Source: Kovacikia minuta CCNUW1 (GTDB taxonomy: Bacteria; Cyanobacteriota; Cyanobacteriia; Leptolyngbyales; Leptolyngbyaceae). From it: a stretch of 64,000 bases of DNA. The notes below the pieces were generated by a model that saw only the letters and a list, made by a program, of their open reading frames with translations, did not search any database and was not told the DNA's origin. This document shows positions 1 to 8,705 of this stretch, piece after piece; the first letter of the stretch is position 1; every line of letters starts with the position of its first letter. A program made the position numbers and the translations under genes. Location: contig NZ_CP083582.1 of assembly GCF_020091585.1 (NCBI RefSeq), forward strand, positions 5,280,536-5,344,535, written 5' to 3'.

Positions 1-1
1 G

Positions 2-1825
2 CGCTTTCTTCCCTTCATGCCCAGGAATTGCCCCCCTCAGCCTTGCCTCACCCAGTTCGCCTCTTACGGCTCCTGTATTACCAATGGCTCCTTCAAAGCC
101 CAATCCGGCATATTTTGATGATGCGTCGGAGAGTTTATAATCAACACCAAGACCAATCGCACCTACGCCGGTCAGCCCCAGTCCAACCTTACCAACAGTT
201 TTTACACCTCCTAAAACCTTTGCACCTGTGGTTCTTGCTTTTGCCTGTTTTTCTCTGGCTTCCTTAGCTTTCTTTTGATACTTGTCGTCGCCAGAAACTT
301 CTTCGTAAATCTCCATGAGTTTATACATCGTTCTCTGCCGAATACCCTGGATGATTTTGTGGAAATTATCAGGATCGGTGGCATAAAGTTCTTTAGTACT
401 GCCGTAAAAGTCTGCCAGTGTGTTCAACTCACCGTAGGTAACAATCTCATAGCGATGATTTTTCAAAGGCACCTTCACTAACCGCACTTGCCAGGTTTTG
501 TCTTGGGTCATTTCCTCGGATACAGCGAATGCGCCCCCTTTACTACGGGCTTGTTCACGGCGATCTCTGGCATCTAAGTCTGATAGTTCTTGTGCCGATG
601 CTGTTGAAGCATCTTGAGGTGGATGATCTCTAAAATATTCGAGCCGCCTAATTTCTTGTTCAAGTGTATGGAGAACTAACTCTTGATCAATCACTTTTCC
701 TGTATAGGGACCCCGAGTGACTTTGACAAACTCACTGCCATGTTCACTGGTTTCCAGTCGCATTCCCGTCATTTGAGTTGCTTTAGTCCTCGACGCGCCC
801 ATAATTTCTAAGGCATCGGGAGTTACATCACCCAGAAGTCTATGTTCCCAGGAAGCATGACGCTGAATGGTATCTTGAGTAATGGATTGCTGTACGTTGG
901 GAATGATTTGGGGAGATGTTACCTTAGTTTGAACCGTCCCTTCTCGTTGCCTTTGGATAGAAACAGCTTCAGGAGTCATCCGAGTTTCTATGAACTTTGC
1001 CTGGATTAGTTCTCCTTTACCAGAACACAGAGGACACGAACAACCAAGACTATGAACCTTGTCTGGGTGGCGTTGGATGTGAAGATTTCCCCCCATGCAG
1101 TAAGCGCAAGCACAACCAGACCCGTGACTATTAGCTGGAGAACGCTGCACAACTCCACTATTCTGCTGCATAATATGGGTCAACTCATGAGCAAGCAATT
1201 CTTGTCCGCTTCGACTTTCTGGACGATACGCCCCTTGTCGGAAGAAAATATCCTGCTTAGTCGTAAAAGCTTTGGCTTGAATCGATCGATTCAACTGATT
1301 AGCCTGAGCATCCGTATGCACTCTAACACCGCTAAAATTTGCTCCAAATGCTCGTTCCATTGGTGTGCGAATATTTTCAGCTAAAGGTTGTCCGCCACTA
1401 CGCGATCGCCCAATCTCAGCCTCTAATTTTGGAGTAGCAGGAATACCACCAGATAGATTCTGCAATAGAGGTTTCCGTTGCAGTTTGTCCTCTTCCTCCT
1501 TCGTTTCGTGGCGCTGAATGGTACCTCTGATTCTTGAAGATTGAGGTGCATTGATTTGATTCACCACTTGCGCTGCAATCTGATCGGCTTCCTGCTCGTA
1601 TTTATCGCCCACAGGTCCGATCGTCAGCTTCGGCTGAATTATGGGACGATCGGTTGGATGAATGGGGATATTCACTGCTTCATGCAGGACTGGAGGCGGT
1701 GCAGCGGGTTCAGATTGGGGGGAGGGTTCTTGAGCACCCCAACTACTTTGCAACAACCGAGATTGGGTGGAAGCGTTAGCGGGTTTTGATTCTGCCTTCG
1801 CTGACTTTTGGAATTGCCTGCTCAT
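2..1825 (-). CDS. DUF4157 domain protein of the eCIS operon, C-terminus beyond the window edge
   Basis: 608 codons are open from an ATG at 1825 to the left edge with no in-frame stop, so the gene is cut by the window. The first ~100 residues are Pro/Gln/Ser-rich. A DUF4157 metallopeptidase-like domain follows and ends in HELTH at residues 213-217. Just after it are two short Cys clusters (GCACAYC and GCSCPLC), possible zinc knuckles. The tripeptide-plus-His IQRH occurs three times between domains. The visible C-terminal part becomes Gly-rich and hydrophobic. DUF4157 proteins are known markers of eCIS loci and often carry C-terminal toxin domains, so this is a candidate cargo or cargo-processing protein; that role is inference. 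The start overlaps the stop of the preceding gene by 4 bp (ATGA), implying translational coupling. Confidence 0.85.
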   Translation of the reverse strand, partial: MSRQFQKSAKAESKPANASTQSRLLQSSWGAQEPSPQSEPAAPPPVLHEAVNIPIHPTDRPIIQPKLTIGPVGDKYEQEADQIAAQVVNQINAPQSSRIRGTIQRHETKEEEDKLQRKPLLQNLSGGIPATPKLEAEIGRSRSGGQPLAENIRTPMERAFGANFSGVRVHTDAQANQLNRSIQAKAFTTKQDIFFRQGAYRPESRSGQELLAHELTHIMQQNSGVVQRSPANSHGSGCACAYCMGGNLHIQRHPDKVHSLGCSCPLCSGKGELIQAKFIETRMTPEAVSIQRQREGTVQTKVTSPQIIPNVQQSITQDTIQRHASWEHRLLGDVTPDALEIMGASRTKATQMTGMRLETSEHGSEFVKVTRGPYTGKVIDQELVLHTLEQEIRRLEYFRDHPPQDASTASAQELSDLDARDRREQARSKGGAFAVSEEMTQDKTWQVRLVKVPLKNHRYEIVTYGELNTLADFYGSTKELYATDPDNFHKIIQGIRQRTMYKLMEIYEEVSGDDKYQKKAKEAREKQAKARTTGAKVLGGVKTVGKVGLGLTGVGAIGLGVDYKLSDASSKYAGLGFEGAIGNTGAVRGELGEARLRGAIPGHEGKKA

Positions 1826-2079
1826 TCACCCAATCCTCCATAGATTGATTGTGCGATCTGAATTCCTGCGGCTTCTGGTTTGGTGCCAGTTGTCATTTCA
1901 AACGTACCACCGTTGAGTTGTCCAATTTGCCCACCCTGAGCCAAGGAGGGGGGAATGCCGTTTTCGGTGAATAAGCGGGTGAGTTCCTGTTGGATGGCGG
2001 TACTGATGCGATCGCGATCGCTCCTGGCAAATCCATGTAACACCAGTTCTTCGATATGGAGTTGGAGGTTGGGATGCAT
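1822..2079 (-). CDS. small eCIS-operon protein of unknown function (85 aa)
   Basis: ATG start with an AGGAAG-like site about 11 nt upstream. It overlaps the DUF4157 gene by 4 bp and follows the Uma2 gene by 33 bp, so it is co-transcribed. The N-terminal half is predicted helical with acidic and basic residues (LQLHIEELVLHGF). The C-terminal half is Gly-rich and ends GGLGE. I do not recognise a family. Its position immediately before the DUF4157 gene suggests a chaperone or adaptor for that protein, which is inference only. A longer overlapping frame (1898-2116) lacks this coupling and is treated as a shadow. Confidence 0.65.
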   Translation of the reverse strand: MHPNLQLHIEELVLHGFARSDRDRISTAIQQELTRLFTENGIPPSLAQGGQIGQLNGGTFEMTTGTKPEAAGIQIAQSIYGGLGE

Positions 2080-2112
2080 TATGGTTGACTTCCTGATTGA
2101 TAGAGCAATAGA

Positions 2113-2913
2113 TCACTGAATTTGATCCGGATCAACGCCAAGCGATCGCAACCGTTCTGTAAGTTGCTCAATTCGTAGCTGTTCTCGTTCTAAGAGAGAT
2201 TCTGCCTGTTCTGCTCGCTGTCGTTCCTGTTCTGCTCGCTGTCGTTCCTGTTCTGCTCGTTCTTCGCCCGTTAATAGCAAGTTCCCCTGTCCGTCCCACC
2301 AGCGTAGCCAGGGGAGATCTACGTTTTGGTAGCGCCCCTGCCAGATACCTAACTCGACATTAAGAGCCGCGATGGGGTAGCGTTCCTCTGAATTAGCGGG
2401 TAGTAAATGGTAATGCCCATCAATGAGGTGATAAACCTCTACCCTGGCACGAGCGACTTCATAGATACCGTAAAACGGAACTCGAATTGCCTGTTCATAC
2501 ACCCAGAACTTTCCTGCATAGGGAGTCTGGTCGCGTTCTTCCTGCCCGTTCCCTGAAACAAATTCCAGAACAATCAAGGGAGCCACAATTTCCTGCCACA
2601 GGACGTAGGAACGCCGCATTTGCCCAGCAAGAACTGGAGGCACATTGGGCACATAGAACCAATCCGGTGCTTCCGCCCCCTGTTCTGGTGGTTCGGTCAA
2701 GCGCCAGTAGATACCACAGTCCTGTCCAATGCAGTATTGATCATCGGGGTGAAGCTGCTGCAATACGGGTTGGATTGAATCAGTTAGCAGAATGCTTTGG
2801 GGATGCTCCTGAAAGTTTTTCACAAAGGTTCCGTTTGATTCTGGCAACTGAGTATGATCCGGCAGGGTTTCCGGTAGTTCGGGTGGTCGGGCTGAGGGAT
2901 TACTGATTGTCAT
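2113..2913 (-). CDS. Uma2 family (DUF820) restriction-endonuclease-fold protein inside the eCIS operon
   Basis: 266 aa. The fold is the cyanobacterial Uma2/DUF820 type: a PD-(D/E)XK nuclease-like core with VPNVPPVL near residue 90, LIVLEFVSGN near 113-122, the catalytic-type region around VYEQAIRVPFYGIYE, and a TGEE segment. The last ~55 residues are a coiled coil built from the tandem motif RAEQERQ, then ESLLEREQLRIEQL, typical for this subfamily. The family is abundant in cyanobacteria and its physiological role is not settled. Here it lies 49 bp after the AAA+ ATPase gene and 33 bp before the small DUF4157-adjacent gene, in the same direction, so it appears to be part of the operon rather than a neighbour. 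Confidence 0.85.
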   Translation of the reverse strand: MTISNPSARPPELPETLPDHTQLPESNGTFVKNFQEHPQSILLTDSIQPVLQQLHPDDQYCIGQDCGIYWRLTEPPEQGAEAPDWFYVPNVPPVLAGQMRRSYVLWQEIVAPLIVLEFVSGNGQEERDQTPYAGKFWVYEQAIRVPFYGIYEVARARVEVYHLIDGHYHLLPANSEERYPIAALNVELGIWQGRYQNVDLPWLRWWDGQGNLLLTGEERAEQERQRAEQERQRAEQAESLLEREQLRIEQLTERLRSLGVDPDQIQ

Positions 2914-2962
2914 GAGACTTAACCCTTCCTACGTTGTTTCAAAACTGGAGCATTGCTCTTAA

Positions 2963-5011
2963 TCATATCCAACCTCCCGTTTCCGCAGTGGTAAGGGTTT
3001 TTTCGAGTTTGGCGTACTCGCTTTGAGCCGCTCTCAGTAGGTGTTTCATTTGCACCGATTCGCCATTATCGGCAGCGAGAAAAGCAGCATTCAGGGCGAT
3101 ATTGCGAATATTGCCACCGGCGACATTGAGTTGCGCCAGTTTGCAATAATCTAGCCCCTCAGTGGGGAGTTTGGCTGGAAAGATGCGCTGCCAAATTTCG
3201 CTACGTTGGGCAACATCCGGGAAGGGAAACTGAACCACAAATCGAATTCGGCGCAGAAATGCCGGATCGATCGCACTCCGCAAATTTGTGGTGAGAATTG
3301 CCAATCCCCGGTAGGTTTCCATGCGTTGCAGCAGGTAGCTCACTTCGATGTTGGCGTAGCGATCGTGGCTATCTTTGACCTCACTCCGTTTGCCAAATAG
3401 GGCATCGGCTTCATCAAATAGGAGAATTGCGCCTGCAGCTTCCGCTGCATCAAAGACTCGCCGCAGATTCTTCTCCGTTTCACCGATGTATTTACTCACC
3501 ACCTGACTCAAATCAATCCGGTACAGATCCAGGTTCAATTCCTGAGCCAACACTTCTGCTGCCATCGTTTTACCCGTACCACTCGACCCCGCAAACAGAG
3601 CGCTGATACCTAAACCATTGGAACTGGCGATCGCAAATTCCCAGGTTTCATAAACTGTTGTTCGTTGTCTAATTTGAGCTGCAATTTCCCGTAACGTTTG
3701 TTTTTGGGATTCCGGCAAAACCAGACTATCCCATGTTGCAGCGGGTTGCAGCCGTTGTGCCAGATTGTCTAAACGGGTGCGGGATTGGGTACGGCAGATT
3801 TCCCACAGAAGTTTTGAGTTTTGAGTTTTGAGTGTTAAGTTTTCAATTAGACCTGATTGCTGATGACTGATGACTGACTGCTGATTGCTATTTGCTATTT
3901 GCTGATTGCTGTTTGTTAATTGCTGAAGTTTGAATTCTTCACTAATGGCATAGATAGCAGGGGCACTGAGGTTGAAGTGGGCGGTCAGGGTTTGCAGGTG
4001 CCCGTTAAAATCGGGGGTGAGGGCACCAAGGGTGGTTTGCCAGAGGGTGCGTTGTTCAACGGGAGTGGGTTTGTGAACATCTAACCGCAAGGATGGGTGT
4101 TGGCGCATGTCTAGCGGCTCATAGGCGGCAACAATGACCATTCCTTGTAGGGCGTCGAGAAAGGCTAGGGCGATGCGTTGGGTTGCCTGATCAAATTCAT
4201 GGCAGTCTAAGAGAAGGGCACTCTGGCTGAAGATGGCTTCCCGCTCCCAAAGCTGCGCAAAGGCATTCCGTTCGGCGGCAGAACTGGGGATATCGATCGC
4301 CCGCAACCGATGGAGTTGGATGTTGAGCAAATGGCAGGCAGAAGCGGCAACAGCCTGTTTGCTGTCAAATTCCGTTCCACACAGCTGAATCACAGGCTGA
4401 TTACTTGCTGCATCAGACCAGAGTGTGGCGATTTGTTCTGCTAGTTGGGTGTGGGAGTGGGGTAATTCAACCTGCGTGTTTAAGGGCTGTACCAATCCAC
4501 TCAGGCAATCGTCTAAATAGGAAATCCCGTTCACGTAGTGCAATACACGCTCGTCAATGCGGAGTCGGCTCTGGGTCAAACTTTCTCCCTGCGTAACTTC
4601 AATGAGTTGCCAGCGGCGGAGTGGACGCACGGGCGTGAGGGCACTCCAATGGGCAGTGGGAAACACCGCCAACGCCAAACTAAACGTCGGATAAGCTTGC
4701 TTCTGAGTCCCCTGAGCGTTGGTACAAAGCTGAGCCAGGGTTGCACTCAATTCGATGCCAGCGCAAAGCAGCAGCACATCGCGTTCAAAGGGGGTCAGAT
4801 CAAATACCGTGCATAAATTGAGCAGGGCAGGGGGTGGAGAAAGTTGGGCAGCCCTCGTCTCCCACTCGGAGATCGCCGATGCAGGCTGTTCCCAGGCATC
4901 TCCCTGAGATCGCACCCCATGCTGTTGCAGTACAGTCTGGACTCTTGCCAATGCAGCCGCCAAATACTGCTGGTTTGCAACTTGCCAATTCTGGGAAGAG
5001 TCACTCAACAT
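2963..5011 (-). CDS. AAA+ ATPase of the contractile injection system (Afp15/Pvc15-like)
   Basis: 682 aa from the ATG at 5011; a GTG sits one codon upstream. The N-terminal ~360 residues form a degenerate AAA-like and winged-helix region. The C-terminal AAA domain has Walker A GSSGTGKT near residue 475, Walker B LLFDEADALFG near 533, and a sensor/arginine-finger region around LTTNLRSAIDPAFLRRIRF. Such two-part ATPases are constant members of eCIS clusters and are thought to act in particle assembly or sheath handling. Residues ~363-401, between the two halves, are Gln/Asn/Ser-rich and encoded by low-complexity repeats (3811-3926) of the kind seen between genes. The gap to the preceding DUF4255 gene is about 165 bp and itself contains repeat-like sequence. 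Confidence 0.9.
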   Translation of the reverse strand: MLSDSSQNWQVANQQYLAAALARVQTVLQQHGVRSQGDAWEQPASAISEWETRAAQLSPPPALLNLCTVFDLTPFERDVLLLCAGIELSATLAQLCTNAQGTQKQAYPTFSLALAVFPTAHWSALTPVRPLRRWQLIEVTQGESLTQSRLRIDERVLHYVNGISYLDDCLSGLVQPLNTQVELPHSHTQLAEQIATLWSDAASNQPVIQLCGTEFDSKQAVAASACHLLNIQLHRLRAIDIPSSAAERNAFAQLWEREAIFSQSALLLDCHEFDQATQRIALAFLDALQGMVIVAAYEPLDMRQHPSLRLDVHKPTPVEQRTLWQTTLGALTPDFNGHLQTLTAHFNLSAPAIYAISEEFKLQQLTNSNQQIANSNQQSVISHQQSGLIENLTLKTQNSKLLWEICRTQSRTRLDNLAQRLQPAATWDSLVLPESQKQTLREIAAQIRQRTTVYETWEFAIASSNGLGISALFAGSSGTGKTMAAEVLAQELNLDLYRIDLSQVVSKYIGETEKNLRRVFDAAEAAGAILLFDEADALFGKRSEVKDSHDRYANIEVSYLLQRMETYRGLAILTTNLRSAIDPAFLRRIRFVVQFPFPDVAQRSEIWQRIFPAKLPTEGLDYCKLAQLNVAGGNIRNIALNAAFLAADNGESVQMKHLLRAAQSEYAKLEKTLTTAETGGWI

Positions 5012-5176
5012 CACTCAATGCAAATCCTTATCTGGGGTGGGGGGTGGGGGGGTGAGAATTGCAATAGGTTGGATAGCACTTAATGGATTTCGATCGAAAA
5101 GAGGGAGGCGAGAAAGTTTGGCATTCTGGATTCTGGCTCCTGGCTTCTGCCTTCTAATTTTGGCTACCTTTTAGCC

Positions 5177-6454
5177 TCATGTGATTTCCACTTTGGGACC
5201 AATGTATTGATTGAACGTGGAACTATTTGGATTTTGATCAACTTCGAGTGGACTTTCTGCCCCATCTACCCGTAAGCGCATCAAGAAAATATCTTGGGGA
5301 AAATTGGCAGGAATCGGGAAGCTAAGGTTCGTTGTGGTTTCTGGGCTGGTATCGGGGCGGGCAGGCAGGGGGAGGGTGAGATCGCCAATCAGCAAGGCTA
5401 CCCGCTGGCTCCGCCCAATGGGGGGATCAACCGTTAGGGTCAACGTTCCACCCTGGGGCACCTGTAATACTGCCAGGGGAAACGGTGGAGATGTGATAAT
5501 TCGGGGTGCCAGCATGAATGGGACGACATTGGATTCAAACCCACGATGGGGTTCTGATGGACTCCCTGTGCCCAAATCAAGCAGATGGATCACCTGAACC
5601 GTATTGATGCCTGCCCGCAGTCCGGTAGGCAGGGGGACTTGAATTTGGGAGTCCGTCATCGTTGCGGGATTGGGAGTAATTGCGGGTTCCGTCCCAAAAT
5701 TCACACGCACAATGTTGGCTTTAAGGTTCTGCCCCAAAATGGTCAGGGTTCCCCTTGCCAAAATCACCGGGGGGGAAACCGTTTCAATCAGGGGGCGATC
5801 AAAGGGGAGGGCGATCAGTTTGCGATCGCGCACAGGCAAAGCCGAACGGGTCGATCGGCGTCCCTCAATCAACACAACTGAAGCTTGATAAACAGCGGTT
5901 GGGCGATACTGACTCTGCATTGCCGACCAGAGTTTAGACATCTCCTCTGTGTTCATGACCTGGGGAGTAATTTTGATTTGTTCGATCTGGTCTGCCAGAT
6001 CGGCGGCTGCCAAAGCTTTTTCCGCGGCAATATCACTGGATGCTAGACTCCGCAGGGCAGAACGAATCGCTTCCCGTGTCAACACTGGAATTTCGTGCAA
6101 TAGCTGCATCGCGTAACCCAGCATAATCTCAGCATGGAAAGCTTCCCGACTGTAGGCAGTGAGTAAGTAGCTTAAATCTAAGGCAAGGGGTGGGTTGGAA
6201 AGTTCCTGTCCCCGACTATCCCGCGCAGGTAGCCCCACATTCCGCCATCCCTGATTTGGCATGGTTTGGTACAGGAAAAGATTTAACCGATCTTTTGCCT
6301 GGGCACCAGAGTTGCCGCCCTCAAGCTCTGGTGCCAACAGGGTAATGGCGGGAGAATCCCCTAAGCTGCTGGCAATCCCCTGACGGATCAGACCGTTTTC
6401 CAACAGATTTTTGATCACCGCGGTGACGGCTCCGATCGCGAGGGCATTACTCAT
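5177..6454 (-). CDS. DUF4255 (Pvc16 N-terminal) protein with IPT/TIG domain, eCIS tube terminator candidate
   Basis: 425 aa. The N-terminal ~200 residues match the DUF4255/Pvc16_N pattern: a short helical start with AIGAVTAVIKNLLENGL, then LNLFLYQTMPNQGWRN and LDLSYLLTAYS. A TIG/IPT-like beta domain follows at about residues 225-315, with VILARGTLTILGQNL, VNFGTEPA and LRAGINTVQV. The C-terminal ~100 residues are beta-rich. In Photorhabdus PVC and Serratia Afp particles the Afp16/Pvc16 protein terminates tube and sheath length; the same role is inferred here. The ATG overlaps the stop of the proline-rich gene upstream by 4 bp. Confidence 0.88.
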   Translation of the reverse strand: MSNALAIGAVTAVIKNLLENGLIRQGIASSLGDSPAITLLAPELEGGNSGAQAKDRLNLFLYQTMPNQGWRNVGLPARDSRGQELSNPPLALDLSYLLTAYSREAFHAEIMLGYAMQLLHEIPVLTREAIRSALRSLASSDIAAEKALAAADLADQIEQIKITPQVMNTEEMSKLWSAMQSQYRPTAVYQASVVLIEGRRSTRSALPVRDRKLIALPFDRPLIETVSPPVILARGTLTILGQNLKANIVRVNFGTEPAITPNPATMTDSQIQVPLPTGLRAGINTVQVIHLLDLGTGSPSEPHRGFESNVVPFMLAPRIITSPPFPLAVLQVPQGGTLTLTVDPPIGRSQRVALLIGDLTLPLPARPDTSPETTTNLSFPIPANFPQDIFLMRLRVDGAESPLEVDQNPNSSTFNQYIGPKVEIT

Positions 6455-7743
6455 CCATTACCTCCATTGCGAGATTTCAGGTAGTTTGCCAGGGAAAGCT
6501 TTGGAGTCGCTGGCCCAGTCCGCTGCTGAACTGGAGGCGGAGGTGGCTCTGTTGCTCGTACCTCAATCCGCCCGATCGTAATTTGAATCGTGGGTAATGG
6601 AGCGGGCTGCCTTGCAGGCACATCCGATCGATTAAACGGTTCGGTTACGGGTCTGATTGCCGCTTCCCCCTGGGTGGAAGGAAATGCAGGGGATAGTGAA
6701 GTCGGCGGCACCAGCGGGGCAATCCTGGGGACAACGATGGGCTGTTGATTCTGCGATCGGTTCAACTGGGAGATGTTAGCGCCGATTGGGGTGGGCTGGC
6801 TTCGCTCCATTCCCAACCTGGAAGCTGCCCCGGATGTTGATTGGATTTGCGATCGCCCCGCAGGCGTTGCCCTATCCAAAACTGGCTCCGGTTGATTTCG
6901 AGCCAGGATTTCGGAAGCCTGGGGCGGCAACGGTGCAACGGGTTCCAGCAGTTCCACTCGATTTTGGGTTGGTGTGGCTGCTGGTGCGGCAGCAACAGGG
7001 GATGAGATCGCCTCTGCGAGGGCAGGGGGTTTCGTTTCGGGTGGCATCGATCGACGAACGGGATTGATCGCAGGTTGGGTTTGGGCGGAAGAGACAGGTG
7101 GATCAGCGGCGATCGTCCGCTCAATCGGCTGATTACTTCCCAATTTTGGTTGTTCAACCGGGAAAGAGCTTACCTTTTGGGCAATAGGCTCTGGGCGTTG
7201 CACAGCTTGTGGCTCCTGTTGCTCCCGTGAAGCTATTTCTGGTTCCACTGGACTGGAGATGTCGGGTTCGATTGATGCTCCTGTGGTTGGTTCTGTCCCT
7301 GGTCGTCCTGATAGTTGAATCCTGGAAGGAGAATTGGAAGTAAACCGGGGTAAATGGGCGATCGTCCATGCAGGTTGGTCCTGACTCACCAACGGTACCC
7401 ATCGTTTACCCACCGCAGGGGCTTCTATTGGATTTCCGGCGTCCCCACTCAATCCTGAGGACTGAGGGCTGAGGACTGGGGACTGGGAAGAATTTTGAAT
7501 TTTGGCTTCCGGTGAGTCAGCCGAACCGAATTTTGAATTTTGAATTGATTCTGGCTCCTGGCTCCTGACTCCTGACTCCCCACTTCTCCCGCTGGTCTCT
7601 GCCGTTCTCCTCACCGCGTCCCCTTCCCGCTCCCCACTTCCCACCAAGCCCTGCCCTGCTGCATACATGGAAGCCAGCCTCGGCTGCAAAACGGGCGTCA
7701 ATCCCAGGGTGCGTCCAACTAAACGGGTAAATAGGTCAGTCAT
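6451..7743 (-). CDS. proline-rich eCIS-operon protein
   Basis: 430 aa from the ATG at 7743 (MTDLFTRLVGRTLG...). A further 20 codons upstream are open but are encoded by a GGGCGAA tandem repeat (7751-7797), so the downstream ATG is preferred. Residues ~1-30 form a compact conserved-looking head. The rest is low complexity and Pro/Ala/Gln-rich, ending with a short ordered tail, IQITIGRIEVRATEPPPPP then LANYLKSRNGG. IGRIEVRA recalls the C-terminal motif of baseplate/cap-associated proteins in cyanobacterial phage-tail-like loci. Residues ~50-101 come from inserted intergenic-type repeats. A flexible linker or tether is likely; the function is not known. Confidence 0.75.
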   Translation of the reverse strand: MTDLFTRLVGRTLGLTPVLQPRLASMYAAGQGLVGSGEREGDAVRRTAETSGRSGESGVRSQEPESIQNSKFGSADSPEAKIQNSSQSPVLSPQSSGLSGDAGNPIEAPAVGKRWVPLVSQDQPAWTIAHLPRFTSNSPSRIQLSGRPGTEPTTGASIEPDISSPVEPEIASREQQEPQAVQRPEPIAQKVSSFPVEQPKLGSNQPIERTIAADPPVSSAQTQPAINPVRRSMPPETKPPALAEAISSPVAAAPAATPTQNRVELLEPVAPLPPQASEILARNQPEPVLDRATPAGRSQIQSTSGAASRLGMERSQPTPIGANISQLNRSQNQQPIVVPRIAPLVPPTSLSPAFPSTQGEAAIRPVTEPFNRSDVPARQPAPLPTIQITIGRIEVRATEPPPPPVQQRTGPATPKLSLANYLKSRNGGNG

Positions 7744-7964
7744 ACAGGGGGAAGGAAAGGGCGAAGGGCGAAGGGCGAAGGGCGAAGGGGCAGGATAAAC
7801 CAACCAATTCCTTATTTCACGCGCAACTCGAAACTACAGGACTTAGGATTTTGACTAAATCTTTGGAAGTTTAACCCCTGTACAAGTTACATACGCTTGA
7901 TTTCCGGTTAAAACCTCCAAAGTCTGGATTGGGTGTAATTCGTAATTCGTAATTCTCCTCCGCT

Positions 7965-8705
7965 TCAACCCATTATCTGTTCCAGATAAAACTGGCGTCG
8001 GATGGGACTGAGGGATAAAATATCGGCTTCGTGCCAGCCATAGAAACGAGCCAGGGTGTGGACTTCGCGCAGGAGGCGTTTTGCTTGAACACTGAGTTCT
8101 GTCCAGAAGAAGCTGACGATATCGAACAAGACCTGCCAGGAGTGCTGGCAAGCGGGACAGGTGAGGTCTAGCAGCATTTCCGATTGGGGGTCAGATGCCG
8201 CAATCTGACCTGCAATTTGGCTGAGAACCGCGATCGGGAGCAGGTCTGGATTGATCGGATTTCCGTTTTGACTCACCTGTTGAATACACCGTTGGGCTAA
8301 CAGCCGTTGGGCGATCTCGATTTCCCGACAGTGGACGATCGCGGCTAAATCCTGGCTGGTTGGCAACCTGAACACCAGCTCAAATCCCTCGGTCGTTAAG
8401 GTATGGGGTTGGTTACCCGCTTCCTCTGGCTCTGGGGTTCTCAGGTCTGCCAGATTCAAGGTAAACTCCAACGGTTCCTGGCACTGGGGACACTGGGCGA
8501 AACTCTCCATCCTGGAACCAAGGGTAAGTTCCCGCAGGGTAAGCAGGAGCGCATCTCGCTGTCCGATGCTGAGTTGCACCAGGTCTTCCCCGCTCATCTC
8601 TGGCAAGGCAAAGGAGAGGAGGGTGAGGGCACGATCGAGGGGGTGTTGATTTTGCCCAATTTCCCAGATTTGGAGAATATCAGCAGCAGACAGAGAACGC
8701 ATCAT
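7965..8705 (-). CDS. T4-type baseplate protein with zinc-ribbon cysteines (eCIS)
   Basis: 246 aa. It resembles the T4 baseplate family found in phage and eCIS loci. The N-terminal helical part has SAADILQIWEIG and SIGQRDALLLTLRE. Two CxxC pairs, CPQC at residues 72-75 and CPAC near 183, are likely to bind one zinc. The C-terminal segment has VHTLARFYGWHEADILSL and RRQFYLEQI, typical of the family. The ATG overlaps the stop of the tube gene by one base (TAATG), so translation is coupled. About 220 bp separate it from the next gene; these hold short repeats (GTAATTC tandem near 7938) and no recognised gene. Confidence 0.85.
   Translation of the reverse strand: MMRSLSAADILQIWEIGQNQHPLDRALTLLSFALPEMSGEDLVQLSIGQRDALLLTLRELTLGSRMESFAQCPQCQEPLEFTLNLADLRTPEPEEAGNQPHTLTTEGFELVFRLPTSQDLAAIVHCREIEIAQRLLAQRCIQQVSQNGNPINPDLLPIAVLSQIAGQIAASDPQSEMLLDLTCPACQHSWQVLFDIVSFFWTELSVQAKRLLREVHTLARFYGWHEADILSLSPIRRQFYLEQIMG

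Noticed and set aside
1898-2116. 72-codon frame overlapping the small eCIS gene
   Set aside because: Overlaps a better, translationally coupled frame; no ribosome site and no family similarity.
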